Positions 34,337-43,212 of a DNA stretch of 64,000 nucleotides are shown here, piece by piece (position 1 is the stretch's first letter; every line of letters begins with the position of its first letter). The notes below the pieces were generated by a model. The model was given only the letters and a program-made list of their open reading frames with translations. It searched no databases and was not told the origin of the DNA. The stretch spans positions 558,001 to 622,000 of the forward strand of contig NZ_JBBOWX010000001.1 of NCBI RefSeq assembly GCF_038007285.1, read 5' to 3'. The position numbers and the translations under genes were made by a program. This DNA comes from Sporosarcina sp. FSL K6-3457. GTDB lineage: Bacteria; Bacillota; Bacilli; Bacillales_A; Planococcaceae.

Positions 34337-36205
34337 TTGGCAAATTTACTTGAGACGATGAAAGAACGCATTTTAATAGGTGATGGCGCGATGGGAACAT
34401 TGCTGTACACAAACGGGGTAGATCGTTGTTTTGAGGAATTAAACCTGACACATCCTGAACGAGTGCTCCACGTTCATCAAGCTTACATCGAGGCAGGGGC
34501 GGATGTGATTCAAACCAATACATATGGCGCCAACTATATAAAATTAGCACGTTATGGACTAGAAAATAGTGTTGAAAAAATCAATAAGACGGCTGTTGAT
34601 ATTGCGAAAAAAGCTGCCGGTAAAAATACGTTTATTCTCGGAACAATTGGCGGTATTCATGGTTCGAAAACGCTGATAGGTACAAAGGAAGAAATTGAGC
34701 AGAGCTTTAAGCAACAGCTACAATGCCTACTTACTGAAGGTGTGGACGGCATTCTATTAGAAACTTATTACGATTTTGATGAATTAACAACCGTGCTCAA
34801 TATTGCACGTCAAGCAACAGATATCCCGATTATTACAAATGTCTCGATGCATGAAGCAGGCGTGCTACAAAATGGTTTGGCACTCGCGGATGCCCTGCAA
34901 CAGCTGGAAGCATTAGGTGCTGACGTTGTTGGAGTCAATTGTGGATCAGGGCCTTATCATATACTGAAAGCATTAGAGGAAGTTCCATTGCCAAAGAAAG
35001 CCTTATTGGCTGCGTATCCGAATGCGAGTTTCCCGAGCTATACAGATGGCAAATTGACGTATGAAAATGAACCCGATTATTTCGGCAAACTGGCGCTTAA
35101 TTTCCGTGAGGAAGGTGTCGGTTTACTAGGGGGATGCTGTGGTACGACTCCGGCGCATATTCGCGCATTGGTAGAGGGCTTAACGAATCGTGCGCATGTG
35201 CAAGACAAACAAGTGAAAGCGCATGATGCGAAAGTGAATGTGACGGATTCGAAGGCACTCGACAAACCAACTTTGCTTGAAACGGTGCAAAAGAGACATT
35301 CGATAATTGTAGAGTTGGATGCGCCGAAGCATTTAAATACGGCTACATTTTTTGAAGGGGCACAGGCGCTTCATGATGTAGGTGTGGACGCCATTACATT
35401 AGCGGATAATTCCCTGGCATCACCAAGAATTTGTAATGCCTCGATGGGGTCATTGGTGAAACAAAGAATTGGCGCAACACCACTTGTTCATATCACGTGT
35501 CGTGATCGAAACCTCATTGGCTTGCAGTCGCATCTTATGGGCTTGCATACAATGGGCATTACAGAATTACTGGCGATTACAGGAGATCCAACGAAAATCG
35601 GTGATTTCCCAGGCGCAACATCCGTTTTTGATATGACTTCATTTGAATTAATTTCAATGATTAAGCAGTTTAATGAGGGAATATCATGGTCTGGTAAGTC
35701 ATTGCAACAGAAAACATCCTTTACAGTGGCAGCGGCGTTTAACCCGAATGTGCGTCATATCGACCGTGCTGTGCAAAGAATGGAGAGGAAAATCGAAGCG
35801 GGTGCAGATTATTTCATTACCCAACCGGTTTATAGTCCAGAGAAAATTATTGAGTTGTATGAGGCAACAAAACATATTCAGTCACCTATTTATATTGGAA
35901 TTATGCCGCTAACTTCGTCACAAAATGCAGAGTTTCTTCACAATGAAGTGCCGGGCATTAAACTGACAGATGAAGTCCGGGCAAGAATGGGACTGTTTGC
36001 GGGAGATCGTGAGCAATCGACGCGAGAAGGCATAGCCCTTGCGAAGGAATTGATAGATGTGGCGTTAGAGCATTTCCATGGAATCTATTTAATCACGCCG
36101 TTTATGCGTTATGATATGACGGTCGATTTGACGAAATATATCAATGAAAAAGTGGGCGCGGGTGTGACGAAAAAAGTAGAACAAGCAGGTAGTGTTGTCT
36201 ACTGA
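34337..36205 (+). CDS. yitJ: Bifunctional homocysteine S-methyltransferase / methylenetetrahydrofolate reductase
   Basis: A 622-residue fusion. Residues about 5-295 are a homocysteine methyltransferase barrel (GDGAMGTLLY; zinc cysteines in GVNCGSG and GGCCGTTP). Residues about 315-610 are an MTHFR-type flavin barrel (IVELDAPKHLN, LLAITGDPTKIGDFPG, FITQPVY). It makes methyltetrahydrofolate and passes methyl groups to homocysteine for methionine synthesis, as B. subtilis YitJ does. The TTG at 34337 follows GAGGGGAT and matches the conserved N terminus; the first ATG is at 34358. It is under the SAM riboswitch at 34108 and ends at a good terminator. Confidence 0.95.
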   Translation: MANLLETMKERILIGDGAMGTLLYTNGVDRCFEELNLTHPERVLHVHQAYIEAGADVIQTNTYGANYIKLARYGLENSVEKINKTAVDIAKKAAGKNTFILGTIGGIHGSKTLIGTKEEIEQSFKQQLQCLLTEGVDGILLETYYDFDELTTVLNIARQATDIPIITNVSMHEAGVLQNGLALADALQQLEALGADVVGVNCGSGPYHILKALEEVPLPKKALLAAYPNASFPSYTDGKLTYENEPDYFGKLALNFREEGVGLLGGCCGTTPAHIRALVEGLTNRAHVQDKQVKAHDAKVNVTDSKALDKPTLLETVQKRHSIIVELDAPKHLNTATFFEGAQALHDVGVDAITLADNSLASPRICNASMGSLVKQRIGATPLVHITCRDRNLIGLQSHLMGLHTMGITELLAITGDPTKIGDFPGATSVFDMTSFELISMIKQFNEGISWSGKSLQQKTSFTVAAAFNPNVRHIDRAVQRMERKIEAGADYFITQPVYSPEKIIELYEATKHIQSPIYIGIMPLTSSQNAEFLHNEVPGIKLTDEVRARMGLFAGDREQSTREGIALAKELIDVALEHFHGIYLITPFMRYDMTVDLTKYINEKVGAGVTKKVEQAGSVVY

Positions 36206-36240
36206 ATAAATTGGAAGGTATCGCCATATCTTCTGTAGAA

Positions 36241-36279
36241 AAGAGAGTGTTGAATCTATGCGATTCAGTGCTCTCTTTT
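36241..36279 (+). terminator. Rho-independent terminator of yitJ
   Basis: A 16-bp stem with three G-U pairs (36241-36256 with 36262-36277), five-base loop, then TTTTT. Confidence 0.88.
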
Positions 36280-36353
36280 TACAATCACTTGGCACAGCTT
36301 CTTAACACGTTTTGAATTATACTAGTTTATAAGTTGAATATGGAGGGAGTACT

Positions 36354-37622
36354 ATGGACGAACTAACGAATTTCAGGATAGGGGTAAATCCAACAATCGA
36401 TGAATATCAACTCATTTGGGAAAATACCAATGATGCTATTTTAATATTACGCAATGATGGTGCAATTGTTCAAGCAAATCCTGCTTTAAAGGACATCTTA
36501 GGTTGGAGTCTGGTGGAAGTTGAAGGGGTTTCAAGACCGCCATTTTTTATGGACGACTTTACGTCAGCAGATCATCAGAAGCAACTCAATGTTTTGAGAA
36601 AAGGCGAGAGTACGCTTTATTTTGAAACGAAACGTAAGCATAAGGATGGCACCATAAAAGATGTGTTGGCCTCCTATCGTGCTATTAATAAGGATGATGT
36701 GTTAGCTGTCGCGATGTATAAAGACATTACGAGGGAAAAGCATACGCAACGTCAGCTGACCGTTACTGAGAGCTGTTACAGAACTTTAGTAGAATATTCT
36801 CCGGATGCAATTTTAGTGCAAAATGATGATGCGCTAACTTTTGCTAATCCAGAGGCGGTTAAACTTCTTGGCGCTAAAAATGTAGATCAGCTCATCGGCA
36901 AGGCAATCTGGGATTTTATTGAACCGACGGATGAGGAAGATAGGAGTCGAGTCATTGATGCATTGAAAAGTTTAGAAGCGGTGAAAACGGAGCCGATGAT
37001 TGAAAAGCTTGTTCGATTTGATGGCACAACAATATGGGTAGAAATGATTGCAATCCCCGTTCAGCATGAGGGAGAGAGGGTCATTCAGGCTATATTGCGA
37101 GATATAACGGTTCGGAAATATTATGAGGATCAGTTAACGTATATGGCTACCTATGATCCGATGACAGGGGTTGTCAATAGAAGCTCATTCATTGATGCGC
37201 TGGAGAAAGCTGTTGAACAAAAGGATGCCTTTGCAGTGTTATATCTCGATTTGGATAAATTTAAGACCATCAATGATTCGCTAGGACATGCTGTTGGGGA
37301 TGAACTGCTTATCCAATTTGCGGGTAAGATGACAGACAATATTCGTAGTGAAGATGTAGTCGGTCGAATCGGTGGCGATGAATTTCTTATTTTATTGCAA
37401 GATATGAATCCACAAAAAGTAGAGAAAATTGTAAGTAGAATGTTGAAGCATTTTAGTGAGCCCTATGTAATTGCAGGACAAGAAGTGTTGGCGACGTCTA
37501 GTATTGGTATTGCGATGTATCCAGCAGACGGTGCTGATGTGGCAACATTAATGGATAACGCTGACCAAGCCTTGTACAAGGCTAAGGAAAAACGCAATCA
37601 CTTTGAATTTTACCGGGCGTAA
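36354..37622 (+). CDS. PAS-PAS-GGDEF diguanylate cyclase
   Basis: A 422-residue cytoplasmic protein with two PAS domains (about 12-130 and 135-255; the first opens YQLIWENTNDAILIL) and a GGDEF domain at about 262-420. The active loop is intact (GRIGGDEF) and an inhibitory I-site RSED lies five residues before it, so it should make cyclic-di-GMP with product feedback. There is no EAL or membrane segment. It stands alone between two terminators with GGAGGGAG before its ATG. The signal sensed by the PAS domains is unknown. Confidence 0.92.
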   Translation: MDELTNFRIGVNPTIDEYQLIWENTNDAILILRNDGAIVQANPALKDILGWSLVEVEGVSRPPFFMDDFTSADHQKQLNVLRKGESTLYFETKRKHKDGTIKDVLASYRAINKDDVLAVAMYKDITREKHTQRQLTVTESCYRTLVEYSPDAILVQNDDALTFANPEAVKLLGAKNVDQLIGKAIWDFIEPTDEEDRSRVIDALKSLEAVKTEPMIEKLVRFDGTTIWVEMIAIPVQHEGERVIQAILRDITVRKYYEDQLTYMATYDPMTGVVNRSSFIDALEKAVEQKDAFAVLYLDLDKFKTINDSLGHAVGDELLIQFAGKMTDNIRSEDVVGRIGGDEFLILLQDMNPQKVEKIVSRMLKHFSEPYVIAGQEVLATSSIGIAMYPADGADVATLMDNADQALYKAKEKRNHFEFYRA

Positions 37623-37628
37623 GAAAAA

Positions 37629-37662
37629 AAGGCCGATGAGTCATACTCATCGGTCTTTATTT
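37629..37662 (+). terminator. Rho-independent terminator
   Basis: An 11-bp stem with one G-U pair (37631-37641 with 37645-37655) then TTTATTTTG. It ends the diguanylate cyclase gene. Confidence 0.88.
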
Positions 37663-37687
37663 TGTGAATTTGCATGAAGCAGTTCAA

Positions 37688-37722
37688 TTGAAGGTTTATC
37701 AGTTTAGTTATATACTGATAAA
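37688..37722 (+). promoter_or_regulatory. Sigma-A promoter overlapped by an inverted-repeat operator
   Basis: TTGAAG (37688-37693), 17 bases, TATACT (37711-37716). The perfect inverted repeat TTTATCAGT-N10-ACTGATAAA (37695-37703 with 37714-37722) spans the spacer and -10, the usual placing for a MarR-family autorepressor. Confidence 0.72.
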
Positions 37723-37749
37723 AGAAGTTAATAATTTAGAGGTGAAAGC

Positions 37750-38217
37750 ATGACAGAACCAATTCTTGATAAGACATTTTTGTCGGCCAGAAACAAGCGT
37801 CTCGGTCTTCTTGTGTGGTTCCGGTTATCCCGATTTTACAATTTAAGCATGCGCCAAACAAATCAGCATCTAAAGCAATGGGATTTATCGACCGCCCAGT
37901 TCGATGTACTTGTTCAAATTGGTTTGCATCAGCCGATTACGCAGCAACAATTGGCTGGAAAACTGGAAGTCACAAAAGGTAATATCGCACAACTGCTAAA
38001 AAAGATGGAAGCACTTGGTTGGATTACGCGTGACCAACAGTGGAAAACGAAATATATTTCATTAACAGAGGCAGGCTGCTGTTTATATGCAGAAGTCGTT
38101 CCTCAACAAGAACAGTTCCAAGCATCTCAGTTTTGTGGACTGAATCGTGAGGAACAGGTGCAACTACTGAATCTACTCAAAAAAATTCAACGAACGATTG
38201 AAAACGAGGAGGAGTAA
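37750..38217 (+). CDS. MarR-family transcriptional regulator
   Basis: A 155-residue winged-helix regulator; the DNA-binding part is at about 55-110 (QQQLAGKLEVTKGNIAQLLKKMEALGWI then the wing RDQQWKTKYISLT). Two cysteines (GCC) lie in helix 5 and one more near residue 128, so thiol or quinone sensing as in MhqR/YodB-type relatives is possible. It heads an operon with a pirin and a nitroreductase-like gene, three bases before the pirin start, and an inverted repeat over its promoter suggests autorepression. Pirin and nitroreductase neighbours fit a response to quinones or electrophiles; this is inference. Confidence 0.88.
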   Translation: MTEPILDKTFLSARNKRLGLLVWFRLSRFYNLSMRQTNQHLKQWDLSTAQFDVLVQIGLHQPITQQQLAGKLEVTKGNIAQLLKKMEALGWITRDQQWKTKYISLTEAGCCLYAEVVPQQEQFQASQFCGLNREEQVQLLNLLKKIQRTIENEEE

Positions 38218-38219
38218 GT

Positions 38220-39047
38220 ATGATTTCGAGAGGCATTAGAAGTGTAAGAGATGTTGTTTTCCAAGAAAATTCACTGACACATAAAGTGGGATTGGTTATT
38301 GAGCCGGGTAATTGGGAGGAAGCCGATCCATTTCTATTGATGGCGGAGGACTTTTTTGTACGCGGCACATTTGGTATGCACCCGCATCGTGGCATTGAAA
38401 CGGTGACATATGTCATTGAAGGCAAGCTAGAGCATTCGGACAATAAAACCGGTGATGGGGAGCTGCTACCAGGTGATGTTCAGTGGATGACTGCGGGACG
38501 AGGAATCATTCATACAGAAGATCCGGCTGTCGGTGATACTGTTCGTTCCTTGCAACTATGGGTCAATCTTCCGAGTGATAAAAAAATGACGGAGCCACGC
38601 TATCAAAATATGCGCGCGCAAGATATGCCTATTCGCGAAGAAGAGGGTGCTACTATCCGTGTGTTTTCCGGCTCTTCGATGGGTGTAACGGCCGCTACGA
38701 AAAATCATGTGCCTGTGACGATGGTGGAGTTAAATGTTGATGCAGGTGCGACAGTTATGCAAGACCTACCAGGAAGTTATAATGGTTTTATATATGTCTT
38801 AGAAGGACAAGGGGCGTTTGGCAAAGACAATACAATAGGCAAAGCAGGGCAGGTTCTCTGGCTCGAACGTGGATTAGATACCGAACAGACTGAATTGACC
38901 ATTCATGCGACAGAGCAGCTACGCGTCGTGTTATATGCGGGACAGCCGATTGGCGAAAAAGTTGTTGCACGTGGGCCATTCGTTATGAATTCAGATGAAG
39001 AGATTGTTCAAGCATATAAAGATTACCATGAAGGCAAATTCGAGTAA
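38220..39047 (+). CDS. Pirin-family bicupin protein
   Basis: A 275-residue two-cupin protein. The N-terminal metal site is visible: GMHPHRGIETVTY (two His and Glu, about residues 57-69) and GRGIIHTE (His, about 100). Some pirins act as quercetin dioxygenases; most have no proven substrate. The gene starts three bases after the MarR stop with GGAGGAG upstream and lies 21 bases before the nitroreductase gene. Its place in a MarR-controlled operon points to detoxification of aromatic or quinone compounds. Confidence 0.9.
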   Translation: MISRGIRSVRDVVFQENSLTHKVGLVIEPGNWEEADPFLLMAEDFFVRGTFGMHPHRGIETVTYVIEGKLEHSDNKTGDGELLPGDVQWMTAGRGIIHTEDPAVGDTVRSLQLWVNLPSDKKMTEPRYQNMRAQDMPIREEEGATIRVFSGSSMGVTAATKNHVPVTMVELNVDAGATVMQDLPGSYNGFIYVLEGQGAFGKDNTIGKAGQVLWLERGLDTEQTELTIHATEQLRVVLYAGQPIGEKVVARGPFVMNSDEEIVQAYKDYHEGKFE

Positions 39048-39068
39048 GTAATTAAAGGAGAGAATGAC

Positions 39069-39689
39069 ATGGATGCATTTAATCAGCTAGTAACGGAAAG
39101 ACGATCAGCAAATAACTTTTTGCCGAATAATCCAATCACACCAAGAGAGTTGGATGAAATTTTTAACGTCGTTAAAATGGCACCTTCAGCATTTAATTTG
39201 CAGCATACGAATTATTTAGTTGTCACAGACGATGACTTAAAGAGGAAAGTACAAAAAGCAGCGTTTGGGCAGTATAAAGTGGGTGTTGCTTCAGCGGTTA
39301 TTATTGTGACGGGGGATAAGGCAGCTTATAAAAATACTGAAAAAGTATATGAGGGCTTGTTGATGTTAGGTATCCTCAACCAGCAACAATATGATCAAGA
39401 AGTTCAAGATGTTATCTCACTGTACGAAAGTAGAGGAGAGGAATTCCAACGCGACGAAGCTATTCGTAATGCGTCCTTGTCATCAATGTTATTTATGCTA
39501 GCAGCCAAAAATGCGGGATGGGCAACATGTCCGATGATTGGCTTTAATCCTGATGAACTCAAAAATCTATTGGAAATACCAGACGAACAGGAACCGGTAT
39601 TAATGATTGTTCTTGGCAAAGAAAAAGTTGAAAGCAGACGACCAAGAGGCTATCGTAAACCTGTTGGGGAATTTGTGAAATACTATTAA
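39069..39689 (+). CDS. Nitroreductase-family FMN oxidoreductase
   Basis: A 206-residue NfsB-like flavoprotein: ERRSANNF (FMN phosphate contact), KMAPSAFNLQHTNYLVV, SSMLFMLAAKNAGWATCPMIGF and LGKEKVESRRPRGYRKP match the family. Such enzymes reduce quinones or nitro compounds with NAD(P)H in the cytoplasm. It ends the MarR-pirin operon at a bidirectional terminator. AAAGGAG lies nine bases before the ATG. Relatives in MhqR regulons (MhqN) belong to this family, supporting a quinone-stress role by analogy. Confidence 0.9.
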   Translation: MDAFNQLVTERRSANNFLPNNPITPRELDEIFNVVKMAPSAFNLQHTNYLVVTDDDLKRKVQKAAFGQYKVGVASAVIIVTGDKAAYKNTEKVYEGLLMLGILNQQQYDQEVQDVISLYESRGEEFQRDEAIRNASLSSMLFMLAAKNAGWATCPMIGFNPDELKNLLEIPDEQEPVLMIVLGKEKVESRRPRGYRKPVGEFVKYY

Positions 39690-39709
39690 AATGGACTATA
39701 TACAATTGC

Positions 39710-39750
39710 AAAAGCCCTTGTAAATGGACAATCCATTTACAAGGGCTTTT
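39710..39750. terminator. Bidirectional terminator
   Basis: A perfect 19-bp stem (39710-39728 with 39732-39750) with A-runs on the left and T-runs on the right serves both the nitroreductase gene (plus) and metC (minus). Confidence 0.92.
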
Positions 39751-39756
39751 ATTAGT

Positions 39757-40947
39757 TTATGATGAAGTTTTTGCCGTGACTAATTTCTCTACAACTTGCA
39801 GGGCTTGATCAAAATCAGCTATCAAGTCATCGACATGCTCGAGTCCAACCGAGAAGCGAAGTAGACCATCCGTAATACCACGTTTTTCCCGTTCAGCTTT
39901 AGGCATCGCAGCGTGGGACATTTGTGCTGGATAAGAAAGAATAGATTCAACGCCGCCTAGGCTAACCGCGAAAACTGGGATTTTGACGTTTTCCACAAAT
40001 GCTTGGGCTGTCTCTCTATTCGGCAAACGGAAGGACAGCACCGCGCCTGCACTTGTTGACTGTTTAGCATGGATAGCATGTCCTGGGTGACTTGCTAAAC
40101 CAGGGTAAAACACTTCTTCAACTAGTGCATGTTCATCCAAATAGGTTGCAATTTTAGCCGCAGAGGCAGTTGACTGCGTGAAGCGAGCACCTAATGTTTT
40201 GATGCCTTGAATAAGTGCGTAGGAATCCTGTGCACCTAAAATAGCGCCGAAAGAATTTTGGATGAATGCTAAACGATTGCCAAGCTCTTCGTCCTTTGTC
40301 ACAGCTAGCCCCGCAATAATATCACTATGTCCTGATAAAAACTTGGTTGCACTATGCAGAACAATATCGACACCAAGATCGAGTGGACGCTGATAAAGCG
40401 GCGACATGAATGTATTATCAAGGAATGTTAAGCAATCATGCGCTTTGGCAATATTGACCACTGCTTCAATATCCGTAATACCAAGACGTGGATTGGACGG
40501 TGTTTCGATGTAAACCAATTTCGTATTCGGTTGGATTGCTTGTTTGACTGCTTCTAAATCGCCCAAGTCTACAAAGGTATGGTCAATCCGGAATTTCGTT
40601 AACACCTCGGTAACAAAACGAAATGTTCCGCCGTAAACATCTTCAGTGATGACAATATGATCATCAGAAGATAACAGCATGAAAGCGGAAGAAATAGCGG
40701 CAATGCCAGAAGCAAATGCCAACCCCCTTGCACCGCCTTCTAATGCTGCAATTGTTTTTTCTAAAGCATCCCTTGTTGGATTTCCCGAACGGCTGTAATC
40801 ATAAGGCCCAAACTTACCAAAGCTTTCTTGATGGAAAGTAGATGATAAGTAAATCGGAACGTTGACCGCACCTGTTTTTTGCTCGAAATCACCACGCGTC
40901 GATGCGTGGATAATTGTTGTTTCTAAGCGTTCTTTACTTGAACTCAT
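39757..40947 (-). CDS. metC: Cystathionine beta-lyase
   Basis: A 396-residue PLP enzyme of the Cys/Met metabolism family. The PLP lysine is in VLHSATKFLSGHSDI, the phosphate loop is ASGIAAISSAF, and the C-terminal SLGGVESILSYPAQMSHA is typical. Length is close to B. subtilis MetC (390). As the second gene under the minus-strand SAM riboswitch, overlapping metI by four bases (ATGA), it should cleave cystathionine to homocysteine. A MetB/gamma-lyase activity cannot be ruled out from sequence alone. Confidence 0.92.
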   Translation of the reverse strand: MSSSKERLETTIIHASTRGDFEQKTGAVNVPIYLSSTFHQESFGKFGPYDYSRSGNPTRDALEKTIAALEGGARGLAFASGIAAISSAFMLLSSDDHIVITEDVYGGTFRFVTEVLTKFRIDHTFVDLGDLEAVKQAIQPNTKLVYIETPSNPRLGITDIEAVVNIAKAHDCLTFLDNTFMSPLYQRPLDLGVDIVLHSATKFLSGHSDIIAGLAVTKDEELGNRLAFIQNSFGAILGAQDSYALIQGIKTLGARFTQSTASAAKIATYLDEHALVEEVFYPGLASHPGHAIHAKQSTSAGAVLSFRLPNRETAQAFVENVKIPVFAVSLGGVESILSYPAQMSHAAMPKAEREKRGITDGLLRFSVGLEHVDDLIADFDQALQVVEKLVTAKTSS

Positions 40948-42065
40948 AGCTGTGGCACCTCACTTTTTAATGTCGCAAAAACTTGCTTCAAATCGGCAAT
41001 TAAGTCATCTGCATCCTCTACCCCAACCGAAAAACGTAAAAGCTTTTCATCGACACCCCGGCGTAGCCGTTCTTCCAGTGGGATATCTGCATGGGTTTGT
41101 GTTGTAGGGTAGGTAATGAAACTCTCAACGCCACCAAGGCTTTCTGCAAATGTAATTAGTTTCAGGTTTTGCAGGAACGAATCGACCCATTCACTTTCTT
41201 GCAGTCGGAATGACAGCATACCGCCTTTTCCTGGATAGAGCACGTCTTGAACAAGTGGCTCATTTTGTAAGTAATCTACAATAATTTTCGCATTGGCATC
41301 ATGCTGTTTCATGCGCAAGTGAAGTGTCTTTAACCCACGGACGATTAACCACGAATCGAAAGGCGAGAGCACAGCGCCAATCGCGTTATGATTAGTACCA
41401 AGTTTCGTACAAAGCTCTTCACCTTTTGCCACAACCAACCCGGCAAGCACATCATTATGGCCCCCGATGTATTTCGTCGCACTATGTAGGACGATATCGG
41501 CACCGAGCTCAATAGGTCTCTGGAGATATGGTGTGTAAAATGTGTTATCGACAATGAGCAACAAATCATGCTTCTTAGCAAGTTCTGCAAATTGAGCAAT
41601 ATCAATTTCCTGCATCAACGGATTAGTTGGTGTTTCGATAAAAAGAGCTTTTGTCTTCCCTGTAATCAATTTCTCGGTCTCTTTGACATCTGTAAAGTCT
41701 GTGTACGACGTCGTAATTCCATAGACATCTGCATAATAGTCGAGCAAACGGTACGTTCCACCGTAAATATCTTCTGGTCCAATCAATTCATCGCCTGAAC
41801 GAAACAGAGATAGTACTAATTGAATCGCAGCCATTCCCGAACTACAGGCATAGCCAGCATCTCCGCCTTCCAAGTTAGCAATCCCTTCTTCTAAGATGGA
41901 ACGCGTTGGATTTTTTGTCCGAGAGTAGTCATAGCCAGTCGATTGACCGAGTCCATCGTGCTTGTAGGCTGTCGATAAATAAATCGGTGGATTCACGGCA
42001 CCCGTTTTTGGGTCACTGTTATTTCCTAATTGTACAAGTCGCGTATCAAAACTGCTGTTTGTCAT
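40944..42065 (-). CDS. metI: Cystathionine gamma-synthase / O-acetylhomoserine thiolyase
   Basis: From ATG 42065 the protein has 373 residues, the same as B. subtilis MetI; AAGGATG sits eight bases upstream. A longer open frame to 42137 runs back into a repeat and is not favoured. It is a PLP enzyme with VLHSATKYIGGHNDV (PLP lysine), ACSSGMAAIQLVL and SLGGVESFITYP. It joins O-acetylhomoserine with cysteine (or sulfide) on the route to methionine. It is co-transcribed with metC under a SAM riboswitch. Its leader also holds a hairpin repeat and a second hairpin between the riboswitch terminator and the ATG. Confidence 0.93.
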   Translation of the reverse strand: MTNSSFDTRLVQLGNNSDPKTGAVNPPIYLSTAYKHDGLGQSTGYDYSRTKNPTRSILEEGIANLEGGDAGYACSSGMAAIQLVLSLFRSGDELIGPEDIYGGTYRLLDYYADVYGITTSYTDFTDVKETEKLITGKTKALFIETPTNPLMQEIDIAQFAELAKKHDLLLIVDNTFYTPYLQRPIELGADIVLHSATKYIGGHNDVLAGLVVAKGEELCTKLGTNHNAIGAVLSPFDSWLIVRGLKTLHLRMKQHDANAKIIVDYLQNEPLVQDVLYPGKGGMLSFRLQESEWVDSFLQNLKLITFAESLGGVESFITYPTTQTHADIPLEERLRRGVDEKLLRFSVGVEDADDLIADLKQVFATLKSEVPQL

Positions 42066-42100
42066 TTTCATCATCCTTTTTAATTGAAATAGTCTTATAT

Positions 42101-42188
42101 AAAATACGCCTTGGCGTATTTTCGCCCAGAATTTCATCGAGCTTGCTCGATAAACTCCTTTGGAAATTCTGTGGCATCCTCCGGAGGA
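42101..42188 (-). repeat. Hairpin repeat family A, copy in the metI leader
   Basis: Read on the minus strand: CTCCGGAGGATGCCACAG, stem AGAATTTC/GAAATTCT, conserved AAAGGAG, inner hairpin ATCGAGC/GCTCGAT, and tail hairpin AATACGCC/GGCGTATT. It is the same element as at 45316, 55171, 58660 and 62081, but each stem differs by paired changes. It lies between the riboswitch terminator and the metI start, in sense direction. Confidence 0.8.
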
Positions 42189-42190
42189 TT

Positions 42191-42224
42191 TAATTTTATT
42201 CGGTGGGCTTTCCGAATAAAATTA
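42191..42224 (-). other. Extra hairpin downstream of the riboswitch terminator
   Basis: A perfect 13-bp inverted repeat (42191-42203 with 42212-42224, TAATTTTATTCGG arms) directly follows the riboswitch terminator T-run on the minus strand. AT-rich; function unknown. Confidence 0.6.
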
Positions 42225-42250
42225 AAAAGGCCCTCTAGTAGAAGAGGGCC
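42224..42250 (-). terminator. SAM-riboswitch terminator of metIC
   Basis: An 8-bp GC-rich stem (42243-42250 with 42229-42236, GGCCCTCT arms), six-base loop, then five T residues on the minus strand. Confidence 0.88.
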
Positions 42251-42272
42251 CTCAAAAATATGAAGTCAATCT

Positions 42273-42379
42273 TCTCATCTGCAAGACGAACTGCGTCTAG
42301 TAGGAATTAGCACCATACCCCGAAATAGGCTGGTTGCTGAGACATCGCCGGGCCACTCCCTCCGTCTCTCTTGATAAGA
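42273..42379 (-). promoter_or_regulatory. SAM (S-box) riboswitch aptamer of metIC
   Basis: On the minus strand: CTTATCAAGAGAG, GGGAGTGGCCCGGCGATG, CTCAGCAACC, GGTGCTAATTCC, then GCAGATGAGAAG. These are the S-box core elements in order. It senses SAM and shuts off metI-metC through the terminator at 42224. Confidence 0.95.
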
Positions 42380-42456
42380 ATACAATATGAAGTTATTAGA
42401 AAAGATTAATTTATCCAACTCTATCATGTTATGAAAAGAAAGACAAGGGCGTATTT

Positions 42457-43212
42457 TTAGTTTCTTCCTCTCAACATCTGCATACGCTGATTAAATAATG
42501 TTGGGTAGGATAAAAAGCCAAGCAAGATACTCGTCACGGCGGCGGTCGTCAGTAATAGGAAGATAATGAGCAATTGGAACTGGACTGCCTGGACAGGATC
42601 TGCCCCCGCAATAATTTGTCCACTCATCATACCGGGTAGTTGAACTAGGCCGATTGTTTTCTGACTTTCAATCGTCGGAATCATACTTGCTTTAATCGAC
42701 TGAAGAAGCTGTCGATGAATCGCTTGTTTTGGGGTGCCGCCGAGTGACAGGATCAGCTCTGTTTCGTCGCGATGTGCTTCCACTTCTGCTATAAATCGGT
42801 TGAGAAAGAGAATCGACAGCACCATCGAGTTACCAATCATCATGCCGCTGATGGAAATGATATATTGTGCGGTTGGCGGGACAATCCGGAAGCCGAGTAA
42901 AATACTTTGGGTCAACACTTCAATGGCGATTAACGTCACGGCGATTTTCCATGTAATACCTTCAATTGACTTCCCTTTTTTGCGCGCATTGTGTGTCGCG
43001 GCACCAATCATTAACGCTACCATTAGTAGTATATAAATCAGATTTTCGGAATCGAATACGAGTTTTAGTACATAGCCGACTGCAAGCAATTGAACGATGG
43101 AACGAATCGTCGCAATGATTGTATCTTTTTCCAACCCTAAGTGAAGTGTTTTTGAGAGCAGTAAAGGGATAGCAACAAAAATAAGTGTGATGGCTAAAGT
43201 TGCGTAACTCAT
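42457..43212 (-). CDS. fetB: FetB-like ABC transporter permease (UPF0014)
   Basis: A 251-residue membrane protein with about six or seven helices and the UPF0014/FetB signatures IRSIVQLLAVGYVL (about residue 37) and QTIGLVQLPGMMSGQI (about 184). E. coli FetAB takes part in iron homeostasis and oxidative stress resistance, probably as an iron exporter. It overlaps the ATPase gene before it by four bases. Direct metal specificity here is not shown by sequence. Confidence 0.88.
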   Translation of the reverse strand: MSYATLAITLIFVAIPLLLSKTLHLGLEKDTIIATIRSIVQLLAVGYVLKLVFDSENLIYILLMVALMIGAATHNARKKGKSIEGITWKIAVTLIAIEVLTQSILLGFRIVPPTAQYIISISGMMIGNSMVLSILFLNRFIAEVEAHRDETELILSLGGTPKQAIHRQLLQSIKASMIPTIESQKTIGLVQLPGMMSGQIIAGADPVQAVQFQLLIIFLLLTTAAVTSILLGFLSYPTLFNQRMQMLRGRN

